From NCBI GenBank assembly GCA_026008535.1, contig BRKX01000014.1, forward strand, positions 868,001 through 932,000: a DNA stretch of 64,000 nt. The letters run 5' to 3'. The stretch's first letter is position 1. Each line of letters starts with the position of its first letter. Below the pieces are notes generated by a model. It saw only the letters and a program-made list of their open reading frames with translations. It was not told where the DNA came from and made no database searches. A program made the translations under genes and the position numbers. This document shows positions 43,570-56,000 of this stretch, piece after piece. Source of the DNA: Perilla frutescens. Its lineage: Eukaryota > Streptophyta > Magnoliopsida > Lamiales > Lamiaceae.

Positions 43570-45001
43570 ACAGTATAACACACATGCCCAAATAATTAAT
43601 TTACAAAAATAAAGAAGATAGAAGACAAATTGCAATTTTATTTTTTTTCATCACATGCAAAATGTTTTAGTATTTTTTTGTGCTTTAGAGAGAGTATTAT
43701 GGGAGATAGTTGTGAAAAGATAAATACCCAGAAACACAGTGTAATATTTTTTTATTAATTTTAAGAAAAACTCGATATACTAACAGAAAATATATTGAAT
43801 AATATATATATTTTGTGATGATTATTTATGAACAGTATACGTACGGGAAATCAAAGCACATGAAAGTAGCACGTTTAGAAAAAAAAAATTAGAAGACGGG
43901 TGGGTGACTTAACAGTATCTCCATCCTCTTACTTCAACTATGCAACACTGTCCGTCGATAAAGATGTAGTGTAAATAAATTCGGTATGGGACCCGGTGCC
44001 CCATGTAGATCGCTATAGTGGCCCAAATTTTATGTTGTAAAATATTTTTTGTATAATATTATATATATAATTAAAAATATAAAGTGTTCGTGTAATAACA
44101 TATGTATTTATACTTGACTTGTCCTCGTACAATGGAACACTACAAAAAGTAGGAAGAAAAAAATGTTAAAAGTTTCGTAATTCCCTCATTATTGGGTGAG
44201 CTAGTGGACCAATCGAGTAATTTACGAGTAACACATTTTATGGGTTATAATATTAAATAAATTTAATATGGTCTATGTAAATGCATAAATAACACTTTAT
44301 TCAATTTTATATTTTATCCATTTTTCAACAATTGTATATAATTCAAATGAACACTTAGCTTGGTGTGCGAACTTAGACACTGAGATTATTTATTATCATT
44401 TTATTGCTTATCTTTATTGTATATTTTAGTGCTAATTATGTTATTTTATTTTTGCTTATCTTATTACTTCATATGTCCCAATTATATAATTTCTTTTCTA
44501 CTTGTACGTAGATTAAAAATATTTATGAAAACAAGACACGGAAGCTAAACTTCTAATATTACGGTATTGCTCCTATATAAGATTTATAACTTTTAGAAAG
44601 TTAAATGGTTAGTTTTTCATTTAATAAAAGTGTATTTGTATATTACTATGAAAAATAACAGTAAATATAGTAATAGGACTATAAAATTGGAACACCAAAA
44701 TAGTAATAAAGATTGTATAATTAAGATGCTAGAGTATATTTTAGTGCTAATTATGTTTATTGTTAATTAACACTAAAACCCACTAAGATACAGATAAAGC
44801 TATTGTAAATAAGCATAATGCTTCGTTCTCACTCGTTATGATTCATAAATAAAACTTTATAAATAAGAAAAAAGAAAGAAAAGAAACTCAAACCTAAAAA
44901 ACCCGGATATCACATGTTGATAACTCAATAGGTCGGGGTCTCATTAAAACCCATATGAAAATCTCTGAAAGGAAAAACCATATGGGAAAAAGAGTACACC
45001 T

Positions 45002-45331
45002 CTAAGAACATAAAAAATAACTAGGACCACAATAATCCTGTCGAACAACAAGAGCAATACAAGGAATACAGAAAGTCCAAAAACCAGACTGAACCCTATT
45101 AGAGGCTAGTAAATCAGCAACACTATTTCCCTCCATGTATATGTGAGAGACGCAAAAATGTATAGTAACAATAAAATCAAGAACAACAGGCCATCTTGCT
45201 TTAAGAATCCACGACACCTCCAGACTGCGAGAAGAAAGCAACTTTACCACATAAATAAAATCTGCCTCTAGCCAAATAAAGTCTAGAGACAGCCTTTGAG
45301 CCCATTCTAACGCGGTAATAGCTGCTAACAA
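45002..45331 (-). pseudogene. LINE RNase H-like domain relic (RVT_3 type)
   Basis: A 109-codon frame with the C-terminal RNase H-like pattern of plant LINEs: LLAAITALEWAQRL, FIWLEADFIYVVKLL, SWILKARWPVVLDFI, VSHIYMEGNSVADLLAS. The upstream part (reverse transcriptase) is absent and the frame starts abruptly, so this is a 5'-truncated retrotransposon remnant. A downstream A-rich tail is compatible with its 3' end at about 44860-44880. Confidence 0.7.
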
Positions 45332-45707
45332 TTCCGAATATTGAATATATCACAAAATAATTTCCAACTATCATTGGTTGAATTGTCGAAGGTCACTTCA
45401 ATAAAATTTAGAATTTAGCATTTTCAATCTAAGGTTGAGCAAACTCTCCTTTTATTTTCCTCCAATTTTGTTTTGCTCGAATTTGGAAATAGTGTAAAAT
45501 AGTGTGGTAAGGCTACAAAATCAGCAAATTTAATCTGAATTTTGAACATCTGCTGATGTACGCCTCTAAATCTACTAGGCTTGTTTTGGATAATGAAAAT
45601 GACATTATAATCCTCATTAATTGGTAAGAGAGTAACACCCACGCATTCTTTTTCGTACCGACATTTGGTCCATTTAATTACCCTCATCGTCTTTTATTAA
45701 AAATATA

Positions 45708-45975
45708 CTTTCCCGATCATACAGTTCTTATTATTATTTTGGAGTGTCTCGATTATATAATCTCATTACTATAAGTATCATTAATTTTCATAATAATGTA
45801 CAAATATACCCTTTAGTAATTCTTGAAAATTAAAAACTAATCACGTAAATTTTGAAAGTCATAAATATTAAATAAGAGTATTATTGAAAGTTTAATTTTA
45901 ATATCCTGTTTTCATAAATATTTTTAATCTACGTGCGAGTAAAGAATGGACTATATAATCGGGACGGAGCGAGTA
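45708..45975. mobile_element. Stowaway-like MITE
   Basis: Left end TACTTTCCCGATCATACAG and right end ATAATCGGGACGGAGCGAGTA are imperfect inverted repeats flanked by TA. Non-coding. A related, more degraded element lies at about 44465-44710 (TACTTCATATGTCCCAATTA). Confidence 0.6.
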
Positions 45976-46713
45976 TATTTTTCACATTTCAAAATGAACT
46001 GTTTGTGTGTGCAATTAGTGGGGGATCCAGATAAAAATCTTAGGGGACGTCATTGTATTGTGTATAAAAATAATAAATGAAATTAAATAAATAAATATTA
46101 AGAACATATTATTGTATAAAAACCGCGCGTAAATTTAAATGAGATATAAATGTACAAATACTTTGTACATTAAAAATTATCTAAAAACTGACAAATTCAT
46201 GCAACGTTCTTTTTGTATACACAATATCAATTGTTTGACAAGCTCGTTTATTTAAGTACGCTCTTCATCGTTGATCTCTGATAGAAACATCAAACTTCTT
46301 AATTAGTTTTCGTAACCCCGAATCACTAACAATATCAATTGGATTTATTTATACTTGCATCTGAAGTTGTTTTTCCACTAATTCATTAACAATAGATACA
46401 CGGGAAGATGATGAAGATGCACATCTACTAATATTCTTAAAAAAAAAAACTCTCCATATTCTGTATTAAATATATATATATATATATTATATAACCAAAT
46501 TGATAAAAATAATAACATTGAATCACAATTTAAATAAAATAATATTAATATTATAAATAAAAAATAATATTACAAATATAAGAATTTGAAGAAAAAGGAA
46601 ATTTTTTAATTGTAAGACCAAACTTACCAAAATTTAGTCAATTACTTATTTTTAACCACAAACACAATATATTTATATTTAAAAATTATTTAGCATATAT
46701 GTGAGAAAAATAA

Positions 46714-46728
46714 GGGGGGGGGGGGGGG
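46714..46728. repeat. Run of 15 G
   Basis: A homopolymer of 15 G in AT-rich DNA. It could form a quadruplex and is a likely site of sequencing length error. Confidence 0.95.
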
Positions 46729-46995
46729 TGCAATTTATATAAAATAAAACATGAAAACGCATAATTCTAGACAAAATAGAATAGAATATGAGATCAAATA
46801 TATCACATTTATAATTACTCAATGAGAAACTTTTGACTGATGCAAGTGGGTTGAAAGTTAAATTAAACCATTTGATATTTTTTTCCTACAAACTATTTTG
46901 GCGTTAATTGATAATATATAAAGGCCCAATTCAATAATAAATAAATACCATTATTTAAGTTGGATAGCAATTCAAATTCTGTATGATCGAAAGAT

Positions 46996-47185
46996 AACCA
47001 CAGTAACTTTTAGTTTTTATTTTTTTACAATATGGTAAAATATAATTTTGTTTTAAATTTTTATATCGCACTAGTGATGTGAAAAGATATAACCACAGTA
47101 ACTTTTAGTTTTTATTTTTTTACAATATGGTAAAATATAATTTTGTTTTAAATTTTTATATCGCACTAGTGATGTGAAAAGATAT
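46996..47185. repeat. Perfect 95-bp tandem duplication
   Basis: The sequence from AACCACAGTAACTTTTAGTT to CTAGTGATGTGAAAAGATAT is present twice in a row with no difference that I can see. It is either a recent duplication or an assembly artefact. Confidence 0.9.
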
Positions 47186-47282
47186 ATACAGCGTGTTACA
47201 TAAATGTGTGAACTAGTACTACAATAGGACGTGACTGCTTTATAATATCGGTACGTTATTAAGTTATTTTATTAGAAACACT

Positions 47283-47890
47283 TTTTTTTTTGTAAAAAAG
47301 ATGAATTTTATTAATAGGAACATGAAAAGATAAAGATTATCGAGAAGGTCATTCATAAGGAGAGGTGGCTGATATACTCACGAGCAGTCGTAGCTAAACA
47401 AATTGCTATAAATATTGAAATTACGACGTACCCATCTAAGAGAAAAATAAAATATCCCTAAAGGAGGTCCTTACAAAATACTGATGACAATACTACCAAA
47501 CCTGAATGATAAATTGATAATGAACGGATATAATCATAAACCAACGTGGAATTCACTTCAACTACCACACACTCCAACCCCCTTTTTTTTTATCAATGAC
47601 AAAGTTTCATGCAAGCCTATCGACTCACCCTCATCAACTCGAAGACGTTCTGGAATACGACAAACTCCAGCAACAGCAAACAAACATCTATCATCTCTAA
47701 ACACTATATCAAAATCCATCTCACTGTGATTATCAAATAAAGCTACACTCACGTTCACTTTCATATGTTGCACCGGAGGCTCGTGCATCAACAAATACTG
47801 AAATCAAAATTCGAGCATCTCGTCATTCACGAAGCACTGTCGAAGCTTGACCTATTGCAAGGACATGCTGACCCAATATTTTTAAATAAT
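47283..47890 (-). pseudogene. LINE RNase H-like domain relic, 3' end
   Basis: The reverse strand encodes KVNVSVALFDNHSEMDF, VFRDDRCLFAVAGVC and VDEGESIGLHETLSLIKK, the start of the RVT_3 RNase H-like domain (KVNVDA...G...RD..G...). It is followed by frame-broken remains and a 3' end resembling the copy at 49970-50395 (CTTATGAATGACCTTCTCGA, then TAATAAAATT and an A tail at 47283-47291). Confidence 0.65.
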
Positions 47891-47919
47891 ACTATATGTA
47901 AAACTAAATTAAAATCTTT

Positions 47920-48285
47920 TATTTCAAATTTAGTGTTCCAATTATTCGTGTTCCATGGTCAAATTTATAAATTTTTCTTCCATTTTTTCATCAATTTTAT
48001 TTTATCATGTTTTAGTTTAATTTCATGATTGTTTTTAGGATTCACCCTATCCAATTAGGATTTATAATAATTTTTTAATATTTAATTTTTAAAGAAATGA
48101 TTATTATGTTTGATTATTTTAAAAATATGATTTATAATTTTTTAAATTTCAATTTTCTGTTGATAAATGTGACGAGTTTGATTATATTATAATTAATTTT
48201 TATTTTTATAATATTTATTACTAAACCAGTAAATTGAATCGTGAAGTACGAATTGAAACACTAAATTTAGAACAGAGGATGGCGT
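47920..48285. mobile_element. MITE, family C
   Basis: The left end TTTCAAATTTAGTGTTCCAA pairs with the right end TTGAAACACTAAATTTAGAA. The core is like family A (GGATTCACCCTATCCAATTA). The same family is better preserved at 61527-61910. Confidence 0.65.
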
Positions 48286-49969
48286 CCCTAATTTTAGGCA
48301 AATATTGATATTGTTTACAAATGTGTCTAGTTTTCCTAATTGGCTACTCGACATTTTAGCTTTCGATTTTCATTAATTTATATTATATGCATTTTTTAAA
48401 AGAGTAATGCTAGCCACCCAGATTATGACTAGGCATAATCTAATTTTTTGATGATTAATAAATTGTATTATTAATAAATTAATTATGCTAATTATTAAAT
48501 ATTATGTTTTTACTATATTATTCTTTTATCATGAAATTAGTGATTTGTAATTAATTATTAAAATCACTCTAAAAGCGGATTGGAAGAAAGGGGCGCAGCT
48601 TCATCTTCTTTCTTTTTTTCACTTCTTTATTTTTTTTCTTCTTCAATTTCTTCTGAATTGAAGCGCATATAGAGTTGCCCTAATTATTATGGAGGACATC
48701 AATATTAATTTATTGAATAATTAGTGTTTTATTAATTAAATTAATTAATTATTAAAAATAATAAAAAATTCTGGTCGAAAATCAATGCTCTTTTTAAAAA
48801 AAGTTATTTATTTTAAAATGAATTAAATATTACATCAATCCATTTATTGCCATTTTAAAATAAAATTCCACCAAAAAAAAGTGGACAAAAACTGATAACG
48901 CGGGCCCCACCAAAAAAAATGAATTTCCCTTTCCATCATCATGGGTCACAAAGTGACTGGGGCCCAGCTCCTCCAAAATACAGTCACTCACCACCAAATT
49001 TATTACTAAAATAATATAGAAAGCCATTTTTTTCACTTAAGTTAAAGTACTAGAGAAAGTTAAACACAATCAAATTACCGATGATGTGGCAGTAAATATA
49101 TCAATATTCTAATCAATGACGGTAAATAAATCGATAAACAATTATCTGAAAGCCGCGACGATACGGAGATACCACCCACGGCAAAATCTCGACAAATATA
49201 TTATTAGGTTTCAATCCTATCAATAAAGGCACGAACATCTCGACAAATTTGTTACTTTTAATCAAAAAAATTATCTACATGCGGCATCTAGACGCTCCAT
49301 AGTATCCATCAGAGGCAAAAATATGCTATTCGGCCCTCTTATGCAGAGGCGTCGTCTAAACGGAATTATTCGATGATTACACGGCCGAGTTCCGTTTACA
49401 TCGTTCGACTAGCGCTTAACGTCTTATGCAACCTTGATTTCAACAGTTCGATTGAAATTCAACAACACACGATCAATACTGAATTTACTTTAATTCATCT
49501 ATTATGATTAAATTTCATCATTTCCTAACAAGTAAACTTAATGTAGAAATTAGGAGTAGAATATCTACATGCGTTGTGGAATCTCCCGTTAAAGTAATAA
49601 CTAATTACGAATATATAAAATTTGTTGTAATAATAATTTTTTATTTTATTTTTGGAGGTGGTGGGAGAAAATTATGAATTTTGGACCACACAAAGATATG
49701 TATGAATCTTCAATATTTATATGCTAAAATTATAATGGAATGCTACCATAACAATTTTATGTTAAAAAGTTAGATTTTTTTTTTAAATCTATTTTAAACT
49801 ATAAATATACACTAAATAACATGAAAATGCAGTGGCGAAATTACATCAAAAAATGATGTAATGTCCAATTTTTCTCTATCCCATTTACCATCAAAATTTA
49901 ATGTAGTTGGTTAACTAATTAAGTTTGTTAAATAAAGGTCAACCCATGAAATGTGCACATATTAGATTA

Positions 49970-50395
49970 GCACATGAAAGTGAACATGGATGCAACTTTC
50001 GTTGATAACCCTAATACGATCGGTTTTGGTATGCTGCTTAGATATGATCAATGTTTATATATTGTCATTAGAGTGTGTCGTATTTCATGACATCTTCGAG
50101 TTGACGAGGGTGAAGCGATGGGCTTGCATGAAATTTTTTGGTAAATAAAAAGTTTGGGCTTATGATGATATCCGTTCGTTATCGATTGATTATTTAAAGT
50201 TTGTAAGGATTTCCTTGAGGATAATTTTATTTTTCACTCATGTGGATTCTTTGTAATGCTAGTATTACGTCACATCATTTAGCTAAGATTGTTCGTGAGT
50301 ATTTAAGTCCCTTGTTATTGGGTTGAGCCCTCTTTTTATGAATGGCCTTCTCGATAATTTATGTTTATGTTTATATTAATAAAATTTCATATTTG
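49970..50395 (+). pseudogene. LINE RNase H-like domain relic, 3' end
   Basis: The plus strand reads VNMDATFVDNPNTIGFGMLL then VDEGEAMGLHEIFW, with a stop codon between and frameshifts after. This is the RVT_3 RNase H-like start. The tail (TTTTTATGAATGGCCTTCTC, then ATTAATAAAATTTCAT) matches the opposite-strand relic at 47283-47890, so both derive from the same LINE family. Confidence 0.65.
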
Positions 50396-50692
50396 TCATC
50401 TACATATTAGATGAGTTAATTATAATTGTAATGTATAGACTATATAATTTAAATATATGTGATCCTACTATTTGAGTATAGTCTTTTACCATGTAAATAG
50501 TCGTGTACACAAATGAGTCACTCATACACGAATAAAGGCCAAAAAATAATAATTTAGTTTATACCAAGATCTCAGTTTACAACTTTAAACTAAATTAAAA
50601 GAGAGATCCCTTTTAAGTAAAAATAAATAAATAGATAAATAGCAGACGCATAAACGAATAATAATGTTAATGTGCTGTGCTCTTCCTCCGGT

Positions 50693-50693
<1 letters not shown>

Positions 50694-50737
<44 letters not shown>

Positions 50738-50741
50738 AATA
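50694..50741 (+). promoter_or_regulatory. AMP deaminase core promoter: CT tract and TATA box
   Basis: A CT-rich tract of about 40 bp (50694-50733) runs straight into TATAAATA (50734-50741). The start codon is 168 bp downstream, so transcription probably starts near 50770 and the 5' leader is CT-rich. Pyrimidine-rich core promoters are common in constitutively expressed plant genes. Confidence 0.7.
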
Positions 50742-50908
50742 CTGCCACCTCTCCCCTCCTCCCCCTTCTTCTCTCCTAAGAAAAGAAATTCTCTACTATC
50801 TTCAGTTATAGGGTTTTTCGATTCTCTCTCTATTGCACGCACTAATTCTGTGTAAATACAGTTTATACGTACGTAATACTGTGTGTATCTCTCTACGAAT
50901 ACAGCGCA

Positions 50909-53040
50909 ATGGACTCTTATTCGCTGCATCTAGCAATGGCGGCACTATTCGGGGCGTCGTTCGTGGCGGTTTCGGCGTACTATATGCACAGAAAAACCCT
51001 AAACCAGCTGCTGGAGTTCGCGAAGGCGATAGAGAGGGAGAGAGACGACTTCGCGGCGGAGGAAGGCGCCGGAGACGCGGCGGAGCAGCTCAAGCGCTAT
51101 CCTTCGCGGAGGCGCAGGAAGGCGAACGGAGGGTACAACCGCCGGGGTTCTGCGTCGTTGCCGGACGTGACGACGTTCTCCGGCGGCGGCGGCGGGGTCG
51201 GTGAGGCGGAGGAGAAGAGGAATGGTCCGGTGCATGTGGATTCTATTCCGGTGGGGTTGCCGAGGCTTCACACGCTCCCTGAAGGTATGCGAATATTGGA
51301 CTTGTAGCTGGACTGATGAAATGAAGCGAGATTTAATACTGTTTTGTTTAATTTGAAGATGCATGTATGCCTGAATAAATGGTTGTTTATCTTTATCTTC
51401 GGAAATTAATCTGGAAAATGCGAAAAGCATAGTTGTTGAAAGTGATTGAGATTGATTGATGTTTAATAGAGTACTGGCGTGCGAATACTTCAGTGTAGTT
51501 GTTGATTAATTGATAATCCTTGTTGGCCACTTTGATTGAAATTCATTTGCTATGCTCAAGTTTAGTGCATGAACTAGGTAATAAGTTGTATGTCCTACTT
51601 CTGTACTACATTAATAGTGATGTTGCACTAGCTCATTCTTTTTTGTTGTTATTTGATCCTCATATGTGTCTAAGTTTGTTCGTACCTATTTATTTTGTTT
51701 CATGAAAATCTAATGTTAGTTCAACTCCTTGAGCAGGTCATCTTATTCGGCCCACTTCTCCTAAATCACCTGTTGCTAGTGCAAGTGCATTTGAAAGTGT
51801 AGAAGGCTCAGATGATGAAGATAACATGACTGATACTGCTAAGCTGGATACTACATATCTTCATACTAATGGAAATGCAGTAAGTATAGTGACATATAAA
51901 AAAACATTTACTTAGGTTCAAGTTCAACTTCGATCTATCCCTCATGCTCTTAGCCTCTTACTTTCAGTCATAGAGATGAACTTGTACATATGTGATATGT
52001 CATCTGTGTTCAATATGGAGTAAGCTATTTCTCCTCATATATTGTGGAAAATGCTCTATATATATATAGTTGGATGTGTGGATAAAACCTGATTGTGACT
52101 CATGTTCTTACTTGCAGTCATAAGCATAAAAACTTGTGCTGATGTCATCTGTGTTCAACATGAAGCATGCTATTATTTCCATATCTTGTGGGGAACATTC
52201 TAAATTTAGTTGAATGCGTAAATGAAACCTGATTGTGAAGCCATTTTTCAGAATTTACCTGACCATAATGCAAATGGAGAACAAATGCCTGTGGCGCCAA
52301 GTATGATTCGCTCACATAGTGTTTCTGGTGACCTACATGGTGTTCAACCTGATCCTGTAGCTGCAGATATTCTAAGGAAAGAACCAGAGCAAGAGACTTT
52401 TGTACGATTGAGAATCTCCCCCACTGGTATTAATCTCATTACCCATTTCTTAAGCACGATGTTTCTGCAGTTTGTTCAGTGTTGTAACAAGCCCTTATTG
52501 GTGGGCATAATCATTGCTATAACTGAAAACCTTAACCTGTTGTTTGATTAACATAAGATATTTTTCTACTTGATATTGTCGGTTACCATATGCATTCAAG
52601 TGAGGCAAACCTTTCTGTTTCAGCTTTTCATATCAACATTTTTATATTCTCTATTTTTCTCTATATCACACTTTAATATTTATCCTGTCAATGATGAAGC
52701 TATGTTAATTCTTGTTTAGAATGTGAGGGAATCATTGTTATAAAGTGATGCTATAATAACTATTATAGTTCTATTCAATATGTTTGGTTCATTCTCCTTA
52801 GTCCTGATATCCTTACCTATATTCCTGTGATCTCTGTTAGAGATACCATCTATGGACGAAGTGGAGGTCTACCGAACATTGCAAGATTGCCTTGAGTTGC
52901 GGAAAAGTTATATTTTTAGAGAAGCTGTTACTCCATGGGAAAAAGAAGTTATATCTGATCCTAGTACTCCAAAACCAATTCAGAACCCATTTGATTATAC
53001 TCTAGTAGGCAAATCTGATGTAAGTCTCCAGTAAAATATG

Positions 53041-53071
<31 letters not shown>

Positions 53072-56000
53072 TTTCTGTACTTGGGTCTTGTTGATCTAAA
53101 ATTGTTATCTTACTTTAATTACAATAATTGAACTATGCCGTTACTATCAATGTTCTGATAATTTGAATTCAAAACCATTGCACAGCACTATTTTCAGATG
53201 GAAGACGGAGTCGTTAATGTCTATGCCAATAAAGATTGTAAGATATTTTCCTATAAATAGGGTATTTCTGAGTTTACTCTCCTCTTTCTAATTGTACTTC
53301 ATATTCTTTTCCCAGCAAAAGAGACACTTTTTCCGGTAGCTGATGCTACAACCTTTTTCACTGACCTGCATCATATCCTTAAGGTTATAGCAGCTGGGAA
53401 TATCCGAACTCTATGCCACCACAGGCTAGTTCTTCTAGAACAGGTTGATGCACATGCACCCCTCTATTATAAGTTATGCATTATGCATTTTCTTTATTTT
53501 GAAATAAAAGGTCACCTAGTACTTTTTTTGTGTTTGTTGGGCCCAGAAATTCAACCTCCACCTGATGCTTAATGCGGACAGGGAGTTCTTAGCTCAAAAA
53601 AGTGCGCCACATCGAGATTTTTATAATGTTAGGAAAGTTGACACCCATGTTCATCACTCAGCTTGCATGAACCAAAAACATCTTTTGAGGTTCATTAAAT
53701 CAAAACTGAGGAAGGAACCGGATGAGGTATAGTTTTGTTTATTTTTTTGATGTATACAATGGCATCTTATCTTTCTCTCTTGCTGCTTCATCAACATGAA
53801 GATGGCCAGATGGGAGGAAGATATTTAAAATATAGATACATTATTTATATAGACTACTGATGGAAAGACCATCACACATCATTTATGATGTAAATGACAC
53901 AGTTTTTTTGCTCATTGGCAGGTTGTTATATTCAGAGATGGAACATATCTGACCTTGAAAGAGGTGTTTGAGAGTTTGGACTTGACTGGGTAAACTTACA
54001 GCTTTTGTGGACTGTACTTCTGGGGAAAGAGAGAAAATAATTGGGAACATGTTTTGCACAGCTTATTCTTTAGGCTGTGCAGTCTCAATTCCACCATCCT
54101 TCCCAAAAGTTTTATTGCCAATTATTTTATTCTCAATCTCTGATTTATAATCAGCAAAAATAAATGACAGGTATGATCTGAATGTTGACCTACTAGATGT
54201 TCATGCTGACAAGAGCACCTTCCATCGCTTTGACAAATTTAATTTGAAGTATAACCCCTGCGGTCAGAGTAGATTGAGAGAGATCTTTCTGAAGCAGGAC
54301 AATCTTATTCAGGGTACGCTCTGTTTTTTGTTCTCTGTGGCACAGATTGTAAACAGTGTATAATAAATAATACGGAGTATTATTAGATCATCTTGTGGTG
54401 CTCTCTGTTCTGGTTTTGCTTATTTGCTTAATCTGATATTATCTTCTTTGCTGAGTGATGACTTTGTCATGTTTTAAACAGGTCGTTTCCTTGCTGAACT
54501 CACTAAGCAAGTTTTTTCGGATCTATCTGCAAGTAAATATCAAGTGAGTCCCTAATACCTGTTGGTGGATTAGTTTCTGTATGATGCCTAATCTATAGCG
54601 ATACATCTGATTCTTTTACTGGACATCCGGTGGGGAGGAGGGTGGTTTGTTGTAGACTTATGCCTTATGTTTTCAATTGTCATGCTCACTTTAAGTGAAG
54701 TTAAGTGTCAATGCTGTGCATTTTTATATATTTTAGTTGCATGCTTCCTCGATATCTTGTTTCATTTCTATTTAATTTTTTCTGTAATATATGCTGCAGG
54801 AGACCTGCATTTGTATCCTAGGATATTGAAATTTAGTGTGTTGAGCTCTTGTCTTGCTCTTGTGCAGATGGCTGAATACCGAATATCAATTTATGGCAGA
54901 AAGATGAGTGAGTGGGACCAGCTTGCAAGTTGGATAGTTAATAATGACTTGTACAGTGAGAATGTTGTGTGGCTGATTCAGGTAAAGAGAAAATGATATT
55001 TTATGCACTATGACATAACTATGGATTATGATCTTCCAGTTTCTAGAGGTGACATGATTAAATGTAATTACACATATTTTGAATAAAAAGTGGCACTTCA
55101 TTTTCCCTTTCTTGTTCATTATTTCCTTTTTCTTATTCATATCAGAGTCACGGTGCAAAAATGTATCCATTAACTGTGGTGTGCATAAAAATCATTTGCT
55201 CCTTAGTGAATTTCTTTTTTTGTAATGAGAGTTTAATATCTTAGATTGATTTTGTTATTGAGATTGGTATATTTGTGAAGAACTCTTGCTTGTTACTTTT
55301 TTTCCTTTTGAATGTATTTTAAACCTGCTTTACGTGCATATATGTGTTCTTGTATGCTCGAAATCTAAATTATCTTCTTAATGTGGAAATACATTATCTA
55401 GCTTCCAAGGCTCTACAATGTGTACAAGGAGATGGGGATTGTGACCTCATTCCAGAACATCCTTGATAACATCTTTCTGCCTTTATTTGAGGTTACTGTC
55501 GACCCAGATTCACACCCGCAGTTGCATGTTTTCTTAAAGCAGGTTCGTCATCTCCATTGTCTATGATCATTGAATCAAGTCATCTCCAAGGAAGTCAAGT
55601 TTTCATATTCAACTAAATGAACTAATATAAATGGCTTTTAATTATGTTGTTCTTGCTTATGTTTTTTATGTGTATTAAACTCAACCTCCAATTGTGAATA
55701 TCTGAGGTCCAAATTTTGTACATTATCCTTATCTTTCTTGTCTTGGATTTGTTTTTTTTTTTTCCCTTTGTCTTTGTCTTAATAGGTTGTTGGACTGGAT
55801 CTTGTGGATGATGAGAGCAAGCCTGAAAGGCGGCCTACTAAACACATGCCTACGCCGGCTCAGTGGACCAATATATTTAATCCCGCATTTTCGTACTATG
55901 CATACTATTGCTATGCAAACCTCTACACTCTGAACAAGGTATGCATCTTATAAACATTTTGTTTTATTCGTTAAAAAGCTTAAACCTCTTTCATCTAAGG

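Larger units (their letters stand above)
36474..50693. other. Gene-poor region of 14 kb, repeat-rich
   Basis: No convincing protein gene or RNA gene is visible. The region contains Stowaway-like and other MITEs, three SINE or SINE-like insertions, three LINE RNase H relics, several microsatellites and one 95-bp perfect tandem duplication; those recognised are listed separately. The stretches 38190-38930, 39740-41250 and 48290-49960 hold nothing that I can name; 49140-49440 is GC-richer and may be an old repeat. Confidence 0.6.

Noticed and set aside
45424..45687. 87-codon minus-strand frame (MRVIKWTKCRYEKEC...)
   Set aside because: The sequence looks somewhat protein-like, but there is no recognised domain, no supporting exon and no clear promoter. 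It may be a decayed exon near the LINE relic.
50585..50929. Minus-strand 114-codon frame over the AMP deaminase promoter
   Set aside because: Its Arg/Glu repeats come from the CT tract of the promoter.
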